Below, piece by piece: positions 10,477 to 22,038 of a DNA stretch of 64,000 nucleotides; position 1 is the first letter of the stretch, and every line of letters starts with the position of its first letter. The DNA is from Antilocapra americana (taxonomy: Eukaryota > Chordata > Mammalia > Artiodactyla > Antilocapridae): NCBI GenBank assembly GCA_007570785.1, contig ML660211.1, forward strand, positions 4,657,177-4,721,176. Reading direction: 5' to 3'. A model generated the notes under the pieces. The model ran no database searches. It was not told the DNA's origin and saw nothing but the letters and a program-made list of their open reading frames with translations. Made by a program: the position numbers and the translations under genes.

Positions 10477-12242
10477 TGTTGTTGTTCAGTCGCTAAGTCA
10501 TGTCCAACTCTCTATGACCCCATGGACAGCAGCATGACAGGCTTCCCTGCCCTTCACTATCTCCCTGAGTTTGCTCAAACTAATATCCATTGCATTGGTG
10601 ATGGCATCCAATAATCTCATCCTCTGCTGCCCCCTTTTCCTTTTGTCTTCAATCTTTTCCAGCATCAAAGTCTTTTCCAATAGTCTGCTCTCCACATCAG
10701 GTGGCCAAAGCATTGGAGTTTCAACTTCAACATCAGTCCTTCCAGTGAATATTCAGGGTTGATTTTCTTTAGGATTGACTAGTTTGCTCTCTTTGCAGCA
10801 CTAGGAGCTCTCAAAAATCCTCCAGCAGCACAATTTGAAAGCATCCATTCTTCAGCACTCAGACTTCTTCATGGTCCAGTTTCATAACTGCACATGACTA
10901 CTAGAAAAATATATAGCTTTGAACACAGACCTTTCCCTGCAAAGTGATGTCTCTGTCTTTTTATTTGTTGTTGTTATTTTATTTATTTTCTTTACATTAT
11001 TGCGTTGGTTTTGCCATACATTGACATGAATCCACCATGGGTATACACGCGTTCCCCTTCCAGAAGCCCCCACCCACCTCCCTCCTGATTCCATCTCTCT
11101 GGGTCATCCCGGAGCACAAGCCCTGAGCACCCTGTATCAAGCATCAGACCTGGGCTGGCGATTCATTTCACATATGATAATTTACACGTTTCAGTGCCAT
11201 TCTCCCATATCATCCCACCCTTACCCTCTCCCACAGAGTCCAGATGTTCTATACATCTGCCTCTCTTTGCTGTCTTGCATACAGGGTTATCATTACCATC
11301 TTTCTAAATTCCATATATATGTGTTAGTATACTGTATTGTTGTTTTTCCTCCTGGCTTACTTCACTTTGTATAACAGGCTCCAGTTTCGTCCACCTCAGT
11401 AGAACTGATTCAAATGTATTCTTTTTAATGGCTGAATAATATTCCATTGTGTACATGTACCACAGCTTTCTTATCCATTTGTCAGTTGATGGACATCTAG
11501 GTTGCTTCCATGTCCTGGCTATTGTAAACAATGTGGCAATGAACATTGGGGTACATGTGTCTCTTTAAATTCTGGTTTCCTCCAGTGGGATTGCTGGGTC
11601 ATATGGCAGTTCTATTTCCAGTTTTTTAAGGAATCTCCACACTGTTCTCCATAGTGGCTGTACTAGTTTGCATTCCTACCAACAGTGTAAGAGAGTTCCT
11701 TTTTCTCCACATCCTCTCCAGCATTTATTGCTTGTAGACTTTTGGATGGCAGCCATTCTGACTGGTGTAAAGTGGTACCTCATTGTGGTTTTGATTTGCA
11801 TTTCTCTGATAATGAGTGATGTTGAGCATCTTTTCATGTGTTTGTTAAGTGGGCCAAAGAACTAAACAGATGTCTCTGTCTTTTAATATGCTTTTTAGGT
11901 TTGTCATAGCTTTCCTTCCAGGGAGGACTTTCACGACTGCAGTGACAATGCACAGTGATTTAGGAGCCTGGGATAATAGAAACTGTCTCTGCTTTCACAT
12001 TTTCCTCTTCAATTTTCTGTGAAGTGATGGAATGACACGCCATGACCTCAGTTTTTTGAATGTTGAGTTTTAAACCAGTTTTTTCATTCTCATCAAGAGG
12101 ATTTTAAGTCATCTTCATTTTCTGCCATTAGGATGGTGTCATCTACACATCTGACATTGTTGATATTTCTCCCAGCACTCTTGATTCCAGCTTGTGATTC
12201 GTCCAGCTCAACATTTTTCATGATATACACTGTATATAACTT
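10477..12242 (-). mobile_element. BovB LINE, split by L1
   Basis: Two minus-strand blocks, 10477-10961 and 11869-12242, are colinear with BovB: GTTGTTGTTCAGTCGCTAAG terminus, the C-terminal ORF2 region, the junction in 'atgtctctgctttttaatat'-type sequence, then the post-RT region up to the 'ttcatgatatacactgtata' segment. The L1 insertion at 10962-11868 duplicated 16 bp of it. Confidence 0.9.
10962..11868 (-). mobile_element. L1 LINE, 5'-truncated, nested in BovB
   Basis: About 0.9 kb of ruminant L1. On the minus strand 11546-11304 reads as the L1 ORF2p C-terminal region (IARTWKQPRCPSTD; MEYYSAIKKN; LLRWTKLEPVIQSEVSQ), with the 3' UTR to the left. The TSD GATGTCTCTGTCTTTT is exact (10946-10961 and 11869-11884). 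The right copy continues as TTTT/AA, the L1 endonuclease preference. The body is clearly younger than its BovB host. Confidence 0.92.
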
Positions 12243-13045
12243 CAGTGAGTATTCAGGACTGATATCCTTTAGGGTAGATGTTTGATCTCCTTGCAGTCCA
12301 AGGGACTCTCAAGAATCTTCTCCAATACCACAGTTCAAAAGCATCAGTTCTTCAGTGCTCAGCTTTCTTTATGGTCCACCTCTCACATCCATACATGACT
12401 ACTGAAAAAACCATAGTTTTGACTAGATGGACCTTTGTTGGTAAAGTAATGTCTCTGCTTTTTAATATGCTGTCTAGGTTGGCCACAGCTTTTCTTCTAA
12501 GAAGCAAGTGTCTTTTAATTTATAGGCTTGGATTACTGTGATGTTGAGTGGTTTGTCCTGGAAACAAATTGATATCATTCTGTTACTTTGAGATTACACC
12601 CAAGTACTACATTTTAGACTCTTCTGTTGACTATGAGAGTTACTCCATTTCTTCGAAGGGATTCTTGTCCACAGTACTAGATATAATGGCCTTCTGAATT
12701 AAATTCCCCCCTTTCACATCCATTTTAGTTCACTGATTCCTAAGATATTAATGTTCACTCTTGCCATCTTCTGCTTAACCACATCTAATTTGCCTTGATT
12801 CATGGACCTAACATTCCAGGTTCCTATGCAATATGGTTCTTTACAGCATTGGATACTATTTTCACCATCAGACACATTCACAACTGAACATCATTTCCAT
12901 TTTGGGCCAGCTACTTCATCCCTTCTGCAGCTATTAACATTTGCCCTCCACCATTCTCCAGTAGTATATTGGACACCTTGGCTCTTAGCTTCATTGAGTT
13001 ATGCAATCCCTTTCACCCCAACAAGGCTGTGATCCTTGAAGGGGA
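12243..13045 (-). mobile_element. BovB LINE, second adjoining copy with internal deletions
   Basis: Immediately right of the previous copy the BovB sequence restarts at the 'gagtattcaggactgat' region (12243-12530). It then jumps to the upstream part of BovB, including 'cctaacattccaggttccta', 'tttacagcattgg' and 'agcttcattgagttatgcaa'. This is minus strand, truncated at both ends and internally deleted. Confidence 0.8.
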
Positions 13046-13059
13046 GTATAGAGCATACA

Positions 13060-14245
13060 AATTTATAATTATTATATACAACTGGTAAACTAAATTATTT
13101 CTTTATAAATTATCATTTTATTCCTTAAAATGTTTTATTGATTTAAATTCTAACTTGTTAGACATTAACATAGTTATGTGAGCCTTCTTTTGGCTCATAT
13201 CCTTTATGGTATATATATTTTCATTTCAACCTTCTGAACCTTTTTGAAAGTGTATTTCAGCTGTCTCTTGCAAGCAGCTTATATTTAAGACAGCCTGCTT
13301 TAGATAATTTGTGTATTTTCTGTTTCCTAAAAAGTTATGATGGCTATCATTCTTCCACACTTTCCTTATTGGTCATCCTAGAAATATATACATACAAGAC
13401 TATACATACTTGACTTATGAAAAATCTACCTTCTCATTTTTCCCCTGGCTAATGCAAATACCTTAGAATGTGTTAACTACTCATTCTCCTCAGTTTACAT
13501 GCTCTTATTGCTTTTATTAAACATACACACATTCAGAGTAAGACAACATATACATTGCTTCACACACTCATTTAGAGTCACCCACAAACTTCTATTTTCC
13601 ATTCCTTTCCATTTCTGACTGCATCTTCATACTTCCATGCTGTTTTCCTTATGCTTGTAGAACACATCTGATGTCTCTACAAGTTAAACATTCATTTAAT
13701 CTTTGTTTTAAGGATATTTTCATGTAAGCATATATTTCTTAGTTAGCACATATTCCTTTGTTTTGAGTGACCATCTATTCTGGTTCAGGGATTTTACCAG
13801 ATTGTTTCTCACTGTTTAGTTATGTCTGTCTGTCTGTTTCTTTCTCTCTTTTTCCTTCACTCACTCTGTTTCTGCTCCCCTTCTCTCCTGTTTCTAGACT
13901 CTACTTTCATTCCCCAAGAATTTGAAGGAAATGAGCTCTCTGAGTGGTTCCTCATTGTCAGGCATCCTATTCCAGAACTGGCAGCTGCTCTTCTAAAAAA
14001 GCTGACCCCAAATGCTAGGTGACCTCTCTTGTTTGTTTTGCATTTTAGTGGATGTTATCCTTATGATTTTTACTACTTGTTAGCTCTTAGATGTTTTCAA
14101 GAAAATGATTATTGCTTTACACGCAGCTTTTCAAGTTTTTCTAAGAGGGAACATTGGCTTGACTATTGATCAAGAAATCTGCCCTTCTTGAATGAAATAC
14201 TTTGCTACTTATAATATAAGATTGGTAAGATCCAGCTGTCTTGCT
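13060..14245 (-). mobile_element. Probable old L1 (antisense), heavily decayed
   Basis: Parts such as TTTCAGCTGTCTCTTGCAAG followed by CAGCTTATATTTAAG resemble the antisense of old mammalian L1 ('gtctcttgtagacagcatat' type). The rest cannot be placed with confidence and may be unique DNA. Confidence 0.35.
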
Positions 14246-14248
14246 GAA

Positions 14249-14392
14249 TATAACTGTTGCTGTTGTTCAGTCGCTAAGTCACGTCTGACTCTTTGTGATC
14301 CCATGCATTGCAGCATGCCAGGCTTCTTTGTTCTCTACTGTCTCCTGGAGTTTGCTCAGATTCATGTCCCTTGAGTCTGTGATGCTATGGAG
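14249..14392 (-). mobile_element. BovB LINE 3'-terminal fragment
   Basis: TTGCTGTTGTTCAGTCGCTA, then 'gactctttgtgatcccatgc' and 'tctcctggagtttgctcaga': about 140 bp of the BovB terminus in reverse. Confidence 0.8.
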
Positions 14393-14533
14393 CCCATTAA
14401 TTTTTACTGCTGTATTGTTTTCCATTGTTTATTTTTCAAATTTTCTGCAAAGGGTTTTAAAAAGAGGTTTTTCTATTACAAAATGTGTTACTCTAAATAT
14501 TTTCATAGATATCTACTGGTGTGTATGGGCAGA

Positions 14534-14803
14534 TTTGGAGAAGACAATGGCAACCCACTCCAGTACTCTTGCCTGGAAAATCCCATGATAGAGAAGCCTG
14601 GTAGGCTACAGTCCATGGGGTTGCGAAGAGTCAGACATGACTGAGCAACTTCACTTACAATTTTCACTTTCATGCATTGGAGAAGGAAATGGCAATTCTC
14701 CAGTGTTCTTGCCTGGAGAATCCCAGGGACAGGGGAGCCTGGCGGGCTGCTATCCATGGGGTCGCACAGAGTCGGACATGACTGAAGCGACTTAGCAGCA
14801 GCA
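14534..14803 (+). mobile_element. BOV-A2 dimeric SINE
   Basis: Two Bov-A monomers (each with 'ccagt..tcttgcctgg' and GAGTC(A/G)GACATGACTGA) are joined by the linker ACTTTCATGCATTGGAGAAG and end in CAGCAGCAG. A perfect 13 bp TSD, GTATGGGCAGATT, lies at 14523-14535 and 14804-14816, so insertion was relatively recent. Confidence 0.92.
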
Positions 14804-14844
14804 GTATGGGCAGATTGGTTTTGTTTTGTTCTGGTTTTGACATT

Positions 14845-14925
14845 AAAAAATATCAGAGTATAATTGCTTTATAATGCTGTATTAATTTCTTCTGTACAGT
14901 GAAGTGAAACAGCTATAAGGGTCTT
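14845..14925 (-). mobile_element. L1 3' terminus fragment
   Basis: 'agagtataattgctttataa', 'tgctgtattaatttcttctg' and TACAGTGAAGTGAAACAGCT match the reverse complement of the L1 3' end ('ttgctgtacagcagaaacta' type). Confidence 0.7.
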
Positions 14926-15549
14926 GGAAGAATTACTCTTGAATATAAAGCTTAGTCTGTGAGAGCAAGTCTGATTCTTTCCCATAGAAAAGGTCTGCTT
15001 CAGCTATTTCTAGTGGCCAGATGTGCTCCCAACCAAGTGTCATGGAAGTTCTCGTGTAAGAGTTTTAGGCTGATTACCACATTAGTTTTCAAACTCTAAA
15101 ATCTCATAGCAGTTTTCCACATCCTGAGGAATATCTGCCCCTTTGGATTCTTGCAGTTTCAGAATGCTTTCTTGTACTCTGACCCTCTGCTGCTCCAACT
15201 CCTCACCACAGGTTCCTTTTCCCATTTTTTCAAGTCCAGATTTTCAAGTATTTAATTATCCTCCCCCCACCCCCAGCCCCCAGCTTGCTTATGCCACTCT
15301 ATCTAGCCACTAAAGCTTTATCCTTTGATCATGCAGACCTTATTCTGACCCTCCAGGGTATAGATCGTGTTTGTTTGTTTGTCTGTAGGAAAATTTTTGA
15401 GATACTTCCTACATTCATTCTGACCTAACAATTATGTGCAGTTCAGGTCTGGTTGTTGTGAGGGTGGAGAATTCCTTAGACTTCAAAGAGCTTTCCCAAT
15501 TAATCACACAAAAGCTTTTCAAACATTCATCCTATATGTATCATTGGCA
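14926..15549. other. Unassigned intergenic DNA
   Basis: No recognised gene or element. A C-rich patch lies at 15263-15282. The right edge abuts the retroviral leader fragment. Confidence 0.45.
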
Positions 15550-15645
15550 TCTGGCACATTGCCGTGGCCAGTGACTTTACTCCAGGAGACCTAGAGAAGC
15601 CAAATACTGCTAGAACATGGCAGCCCCACATTGGGTGCCAAAAAC
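15550..15645 (-). other. Second primer-binding site plus partial leader, outside the 3' LTR
   Basis: The minus strand reads TGGCACCCAATGTGGGGC (15640-15623), differing from the tRNA-Lys(1,2) site only at its two CpG positions. It continues about 70 bp colinear with the leader beside the other LTR (TGTTCTAGCAGT; TCCTGGAGTAAAG). Similarity stops near 15550. Confidence 0.75.
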
Positions 15646-16308
15646 TGTTAATGAGAAGTGGAGTCCTCCTGCTGCTCGCTGCTCTAAAGCCAATAAAGAG
15701 CCAAGGTTGGTGGAAAGAGAAGTTTGCTTATTTTCAGAGGCCGTCAAAGAGGAGTTTGGGGAGAACTCACGTTCAAAGGCCAGCTCCCCAGCCCCTCAGT
15801 CAGTGGGTAACAGCTTTTTTTGGCAGAGAGAGGGGGTGGGTATATGCAGAAACAGCACAGTCAGCTTTGACAGTCATCTTGAAATTGGTCATGCCAGTGG
15901 TCTGATCAGTGTCATCTTGATTGTTTAAAGAACAGTTAATCTTCAGTTCCAGGATCAGTTTGTTCCCATTTCTCTGAGGTCAGTTCTTGGTATTATGGCA
16001 CCTTATGTCAGGGCTACAGCATGGTCATCATGCAATTAGCTTTTCCCACCTGGTGGAGGTTTCACTATCTATAAGACAGCTCATAGGATATGGCTGAGAA
16101 TATAATCTATAGCTCTTGAGGAAGAACTAAAGCTCCCTGACTTTGCTTATTGACTAAACCATTATCATTTTGTCCTGTTTGACGGTTTTCCTTTGCTTCT
16201 GTATTTTCTCACTTTTGTGATTAAGCTTATTCTTTGGTTACAGTTTTCCACAGACAAAAGTTAAGCAGAGGACATGGGGGAAGGACCATAGGGTCCTGCT
16301 CTGTTTCA
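15646..16308 (-). repeat. ERV 3' LTR
   Basis: 663 bp. Starts TGAAACAG after the purine tract and ends CA at 15646. Aligns by eye along its whole length with 18754-19416, at moderate divergence. The TATA box of the sister LTR is replaced here by an A-run (minus strand) near 15813. Confidence 0.8.
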
Positions 16309-18729
16309 GTCTCCCCTTTTCTTTGACACTCCTCATGCCTGAAAAAGAATAAGTACAGGAAAAAAGGAGAGTAAAGTTTTGGAGAGAGAAATTTGTCATC
16401 AATTTGGCAGAGGAATGCAGTTGCAGTTTGCATTTCTGCTTCAATTTTCCCAAATTCTTTGAGAGAATAAGACAAGGACCATTTGGCTATTTTTTGCTGA
16501 AATGGGGTGTAGGCCTGCCTAACTTGGGGAATGGACAAAAAGTTGGAAAAAAATATCAAGTTCCAGGCTTAAAATCAGTATTTTGTATTATGAAGATATT
16601 ACCTCTCTCTTTAATTGCTTTGTCATAGCACCGGAACAAACATTTCAAACAAACATTAGCAGTTTACAATAAGAATGACAATCAAAATCCATTTTTGTAC
16701 TAGTCTCTGAATGTATTTTTTTCTTAGTGGTTAAAGTAGGTGTGCAGTGTATATTTAATAGGCTGCTTGGTCAGCCTAAAGTCCAAATTAAATAATGTAT
16801 AATCCAAAATGACTTCCCATACTTCAATATGTAAGAATTTTTAAAAATCATGTTCATCTTTTAATTGTAAATCTTTCCATAGATATCACTGAAAGTCAAT
16901 ATATTTTTCCAACATTGCTAGAGTGGCTCAGTTGCCTGATTTTGGATCCATTCATGTCTCTCAGTACTAGGTATATTTTTTTGTTTATATATTTGCCTAC
17001 CTATACACATTGGGGAAAACTAATCAGATATGGGAAACAAATACAGAAAGGTCCAATTGCTTCACAAACATTGTACATGTGCTTCAAGCAATAAACTTAA
17101 AGCCAGCAGTGATACACATCATAAGCAGTTATATACTCTGTGACAACTTCACTAGACAATTTTTTCCATCCTGAACATTGGGTCAAAAATATGGTTAGGA
17201 GCAAAACAATAACTTTCCATAGAATTCTCTATTATCAAAAGCAGCTCAATATTCCAGGAGAACTTTGTTCTCTTAACAGAAAAAAAAAAAAATCAGTGTC
17301 GCATCAGTTTGCTGTTAATAAGAAAATTCATTTACCTAATTAAATTCAGTCTAAGCTTAATCATTCCTGACAAGAGACAACGTTCATTTCTCAAAGTTCC
17401 TCTTTTACAAACCAGCATACATTCTATATCAAGATTATTCAACCCCCATCCAGAAATAACCAAATGAAAAGCAAAATTATCATTTTTTCTTAATAAAAAT
17501 ATCTCCATTCTCTATACTTCCTCTCACTAACAATACATATGCTATTTGCTTTGCATACTGAAGTGTTTCCCTTATCAATTTTACATACTGAAATTTCTAA
17601 CCCTTAAATACCTTAACAAAAACAAGAAACATGTAATTGAACTATTATACTAGCATTTTCTGATTGACAAACTTAACCTACTTCATAATCTTCAAGAAAA
17701 TATATTTTTCTTATAGGACAATTTCTCTTTAAGATGGTACAAGATGTGTGTTTTATAAACCCAAACCCTCTTTTCTTCAACTAAAGCTAAGTCTCAGGAA
17801 AAGTGGATTGTGTTTGTATTTCAAGGATGAGATGAGATAACTTCAAACTTTCTTCTAGGTATATTTTTAGTCTCTTGAGGTTAGAATTTTGAAGAAAGTA
17901 CTTTATCAAGCTAGCTTTCTCTAACTGCACAGACAAAAAGATCCAGTTTTGGAGTTTCAAAGAGTTTCATCTTAACCAATCTTCTCTGGAATCTAAAGAG
18001 CACTGTTAGCTACACAAGGTTAAAAAAAATTAAAAATTCTTTCTTTAATCATAGTTTCATAGCTTAAATTTTTCTAATGAAAAGAATCTGAGTTTCCCAT
18101 TTTACAAAAGACAACAGGGATACCATTATACAAACGGAATATATATTCGCTCACCAGAAGACAGAATTGTCTCAAACCTTCAAGATGTGACTCATACAAA
18201 GTCCAAACAAATACGTTCCCAACACAAATGGTCCTCAATAGAAGACACACATCAGAACCAACTGGTAAAATACTCAAATGGAACTTCATGCTAAAAAGAG
18301 AAATTTTCTCTGGAGCCAGGGCAGGGGGATAGGGAACTGCTGGACTTACTGGGTCGTGTAGCTCATCAGCTTATCCAGATGCATCTTTGTTTCACCAGGG
18401 AAAATTCTAAGTTGGCAGCAGTGCTGAGCAAAGAAGAAACAGGGAGTATCCTCAAAACAAATGGTTTCGTATCTGCTAGGAGTATCCCGTCAAACTTCTC
18501 TCTGAGGGACAGCTAGTCATCACCGAGCAGTGGGTTCATGGACACCATCCCTGCACACTTCCGGGACCAGCTGCTTTGCTCTCGAAATCCCAGGAGCCAA
18601 ATGTGAGAGCACAGCATCCCCACACATTGAGAAACCCAAACTGTTCTCGTAACCGTCCTGGCCCACTGCTGCAGCCGGTGGCTTTACTCCAGAAAATCTG
18701 GAGGACCCAGACACTGCTAGAACACAGCA
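16309..18729 (-). other. ERV leader and decayed internal region
   Basis: About 2.4 kb between LTRs, far shorter than a complete retrovirus (about 6-8 kb), so most of gag-pol-env is deleted or unrecognisable. Near the expected end of the leader a minus-strand ATG at 18100 begins MGNSDS, an N-myristoylation-like start, but a stop follows after eight codons. The purine tract AAAGAAAAGGGGAGA (16324-16310) directly precedes the 3' LTR. Confidence 0.55.
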
Positions 18730-18747
18730 GTCCCACTTTGGGTGCCA
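18730..18747 (-). other. Retroviral primer-binding site (tRNA-Lys type)
   Basis: The minus strand reads TGGCACCCAAAGTGGGAC, six bases inside the LTR end. The tRNA-Lys(1,2) site is TGGCGCCCAACGTGGGGC, so there are three mismatches. Confidence 0.75.
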
Positions 18748-18753
18748 AAAAAC

Positions 18754-19416
18754 TGTTACTGGAATTGGTTTTTGTCTGCTCACTGCTCTAAAGTCAATAA
18801 AGAGGCAAGGTTGGTGGAAAGGAAAGTTTGTTCTTTTTCAGAGGCTGGCAAAAAAGAGATTGGTGGGTGAACTCATTTCAAAAGGGTGACTCACCACACT
18901 GACAATCAGGGAGTAAGAACTTTTATAGGCAGAGGGAGGAGGCTACATGCAGAAACAGCACCCTCAGCTCTGACAGTTATCTTGAAATTGGTAAAATCAA
19001 CTGATCAGAGGTGGGCTGATCGGCATCACCTTGATTATTTTAAGAGCAGTAAGTCTTCACTTCCAAGGTCAGTTTCTTCCCTTTTCTCTGAGGCCAGTTC
19101 TTGGAATTGTGGGACCTTATGTCATGGCTGCAGTCTTGTTATCATATAAAGTCTTCCACTTGGTGGGAGTTTCAGTATCTATAAGACAGCTCACAGGATA
19201 TGGCTCAGAATATTATCTGTAGCTCTAAAGAAGAAACTAAAGCTCCTTGACTTTGTTTAATGACTAAATTATTGTTTTTTGTCCTGTTTGATTTCCTTTG
19301 CATCTCTATTTTCTCACTTCTCTGATTAGACTTATTCTTTGGCTAGTTTTTCTATAGAAAAAAAGGCAGGCTGAAGACACAGGGAGAAGGGCCATGGGGT
19401 CCTGCTCCACTCTATA
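18754..19416 (-). repeat. ERV 5' LTR
   Basis: 663 bp, about the same length and layout as the copy at 15646-16308. Shared blocks include 'atctataagacagctcacag', 'gagaatggctc'-like text, 'tgactttgtttaatgactaa', and the U5-side block 'aaggttggtggaaaggaaag'. A TATAAAA box on the minus strand lies at 18921-18928. The minus-strand 3' end is CA, directly followed by the primer-binding site. Confidence 0.8.
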
Positions 19417-19448
19417 CACACACACACATAGACGCGCACACACACATT
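19412..19448. repeat. (CA)n microsatellite
   Basis: Interrupted CA repeat with a GACGCG interruption, abutting the outer edge of the 5' LTR. Confidence 0.85.
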
Positions 19449-20978
19449 TACAGTTCACTTTTCAACACTGAGCACATGGTTCCATATTTGGGACTAGGTC
19501 ACAGCAATATGGAAGAACTATTACTCAAACCTGATTCTTTTGATGTTTGTATTCTGTCCTTTCTGCTTCATAAATGCAGTGTTTCCAAAATAATTTTCAC
19601 ATATTAAATTCTTCAAATCTACTGGGGATGTCAATAAACTCAATTCCTTAGAATTGCTGATTGAATTGATAAGGGAACTTAGGAAATGAAAATGAAGAAA
19701 TTCCAATATTACTTTATTTCATTCTTTAATATCTTTGCAAACTTGGTAAATCCAAATATCTCAAGGGGCTTAGCTGATTGATTAAAAAGTTATATATATT
19801 TTACCATTTGAATCATTCAACAGACTTAATTTGTCTTTGCAAGCTCTTAGAAATTATAGGATTAAATTGAGCTACTCATTGTGGTGTACATATCATATTA
19901 CAGTTGAAAGGTCAACTTGAAAATTGGAGAGTATATGTATATATAATATTTATTAAAAAATAAAAAATATATCACATCTGATAATTGACTTTTTCTGGTC
20001 CAGCATGCTTTGATTCTGAGTGTGCATTTTTTGTCATCTTAAATATATAATATAAGCACTCTATTGTTGTACATGAGACCAAAGCATTAATTTCATTAAA
20101 TTGGTTAATATCTGACACATATGTATTCTAAAATTTTCAAAAGTTGAGGGAAAAATCTAGTCTTTTTCTCATATAATATAAAAATCTATCCTGAAATGGA
20201 AACCATTATCTACTTTAGGAACAAAAATCCAGAATTTTGAACGTGGAATATTTATGAGGAAATACATTATGATCAAATGACACATTCTTTCTTTATCTAA
20301 TGCTCCCTGTTCATCTATTACTATTAAGTCCTATATAGACAGTGAGTTCAAGAGACACAGCAATGACTGAGGAGCCCCCATGGTGCCTCAACAAGCCCTT
20401 GCCATTAATTATATACTCTAAGTGGCATATTAGGAATCCTAGGAAGTGTCTTTGCTACACAGGCAAACAAGGATGATTGGAAAGATAAGATGCAAGTTGC
20501 GAAGTCACTGCTACCCCATGAAGTCAAGTGATAAGAACATTCTGACTGACTATACGCAAAGCCACTGTTAAACTGAGTAGAATCAAGACTGACAGAAAAC
20601 ACTGGAGTTGGCAATCAGTAAGTCATATTTTGTTACATGCACAAGCATAAGAATATATTTTATGAAACATATAGCAAAACAATCATGCAAAAACTAAGAC
20701 TGTGGGAAGGAAAGAAAAATATTTTAAAAGTATTTTGTGGTTAAGTTTCCTATGGTTTTAATCAGACATATGACAAATATATTAATGCCAATAGCAGGAA
20801 AAACTTTTAGGATTGTAACCAAAATAAAAAGAACAATATAGTCAAATAACATTCCATGAGGTACAGAAATACACTGGAATCCTTACCTCAGGTTTTGAAT
20901 AATAAAATCACCAACAGATTTTGAATAATTATGATCTTTTAAAGGTGACAGAAAATTGGAATAAAAACCATAATGTCA
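19449..20978. other. Unassigned AT-rich intergenic DNA
   Basis: No gene or young repeat recognised. Short open frames (19521-19706 -, 20405-20614 -) lack any support. Confidence 0.5.
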
Positions 20979-21548
20979 CAGTTCAGTTCAGTCACTCAGC
21001 TGTGTCTGACTCTTTGCAACCCCATGAACCAGAGCATGCCAGGCCTCCCTATCCATCACCAACTCCTAGAGTTTAACCAAACTCATGTCCATTGAGTTGG
21101 TTATGCCATCCAACCATTTAATCCTCTGTCATCCCCTTCTCCTCCTGCCCTCAATCTTTCCCAGCATCAGGGTCTTTTCCAATAAGTCAGTTCTTCGCAT
21201 CAGGTGGCCAAAGTATTGGAGTTTCAACTTCAACATCAGTCCTTCCAATGAACACCCAGGACTGATCTCCTTTAGGATGGACTGGTTGGATCTCCTTGCA
21301 GTCCAAGGGACTCTCAAGAGTCTTCTCCAACACCACAGTTCAAAAGCATCAATTCTTCTGCGCTCAGCTTTCTTTAGAGTCCAACTCTCACATCCATATG
21401 TGACTACTGGAAAAACCATAGTCTTGATGAGACGGACCTTTGTTGGCAAAGTAATGTCTCTGCTTTTTAATATGCTGTCTAGGTTGGTCATAACTTTCCT
21501 TGCAAGGAGTAAGCATCTTTTCATTTCATGGCTACAATCACCATCTGC
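20979..21548 (-). mobile_element. BovB LINE 3' region, relatively well preserved
   Basis: About 570 bp. The minus strand keeps 131 codons open (21524-21129) over the BovB ORF2 C-terminal region: KVMTNLDSILKSRDITLPTK, VVTYGCESWTLKKAERRRID, LLRVPWTARRSNQSILKEIS, LMLKLKLQYFGHLMRR. A 7 bp TSD AATGTCA (20972-20978 and 21549-21555) brackets it. The RT core is absent, so it is a dead-on-arrival insertion. Confidence 0.92.
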
Positions 21549-21555
21549 AATGTCA

Positions 21556-22030
21556 GAAGTATATCTTTAAAAATATTGTCCTTCAAAATAGGTATATAAA
21601 AATTTTCCAAATATAGAAACCTATAGTTTGTAATAGCAGAAAAATATTTTAGCTTCAGAAATTTCAACAGAAATCTTTTTGCTCCAACAAACATTTCATA
21701 AACATATAGATCAAGTAAATTTACTGTATCATTTTACATTTATGTGAAATTCAGAAATAATTTACATTAGAATCATTTAATGTCTTGAAGCCATATTAAT
21801 GTGATTTCCACATTTTTCTGCCAGATAAATTTTCATATTCCTTATAATTTAAATTGTTCTTAGCAATTTTTTGCATTACACGAATTTAAATTATCTCTCC
21901 ACTCCCCAAGAAACAGCATCTCCAAGTCATTTATTCTTTAATTTATTCATTTTTAATTAATATCACCTTCTGCTGCTTTTTCAATCATGGGTAGATTTTG
22001 TTCCATTCTCTCAAGGATATCACATTCTGG
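21556..22030. other. Unassigned AT-rich DNA
   Basis: No gene, RNA or recognisable repeat seen. Confidence 0.5.
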
Positions 22031-22038
22031 TGAATGAG

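Larger units (their letters stand above)
15550..19416 (-). mobile_element. Decayed endogenous retrovirus, minus strand
   Basis: Read on the minus strand the order is: 5' LTR (19416-18754), primer-binding site (18747-18730), leader, about 2.4 kb of decayed internal sequence, purine tract (16324-16310), 3' LTR (16308-15646), and then a second primer-binding site with about 90 bp of leader. The primer-binding sites match tRNA-Lys(1,2) (as in betaretrovirus-like ERVs) allowing CpG decay. No gag, pol or env frame survives. A hydrophobic stretch near 16700 (KWILIVILIV) could be an envelope anchor remnant but is interrupted by stops. Confidence 0.7.

Noticed and set aside
15564..15928. Plus-strand open frames of 103-113 codons
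   Set aside because: They run antisense through the LTR U5 and primer-binding-site region and are not genes.
16227..16559. 110-codon minus-strand open frame next to the 3' LTR
   Set aside because: It crosses the purine tract and LTR boundary, and no retroviral domain could be recognised; treated as decayed ERV interior.
18074..18100. Possible gag start (MGNSDS) on the minus strand
   Set aside because: Position after the leader is plausible, but a stop follows after eight codons and downstream translation shows no matrix-like sequence. Kept only as a remark.
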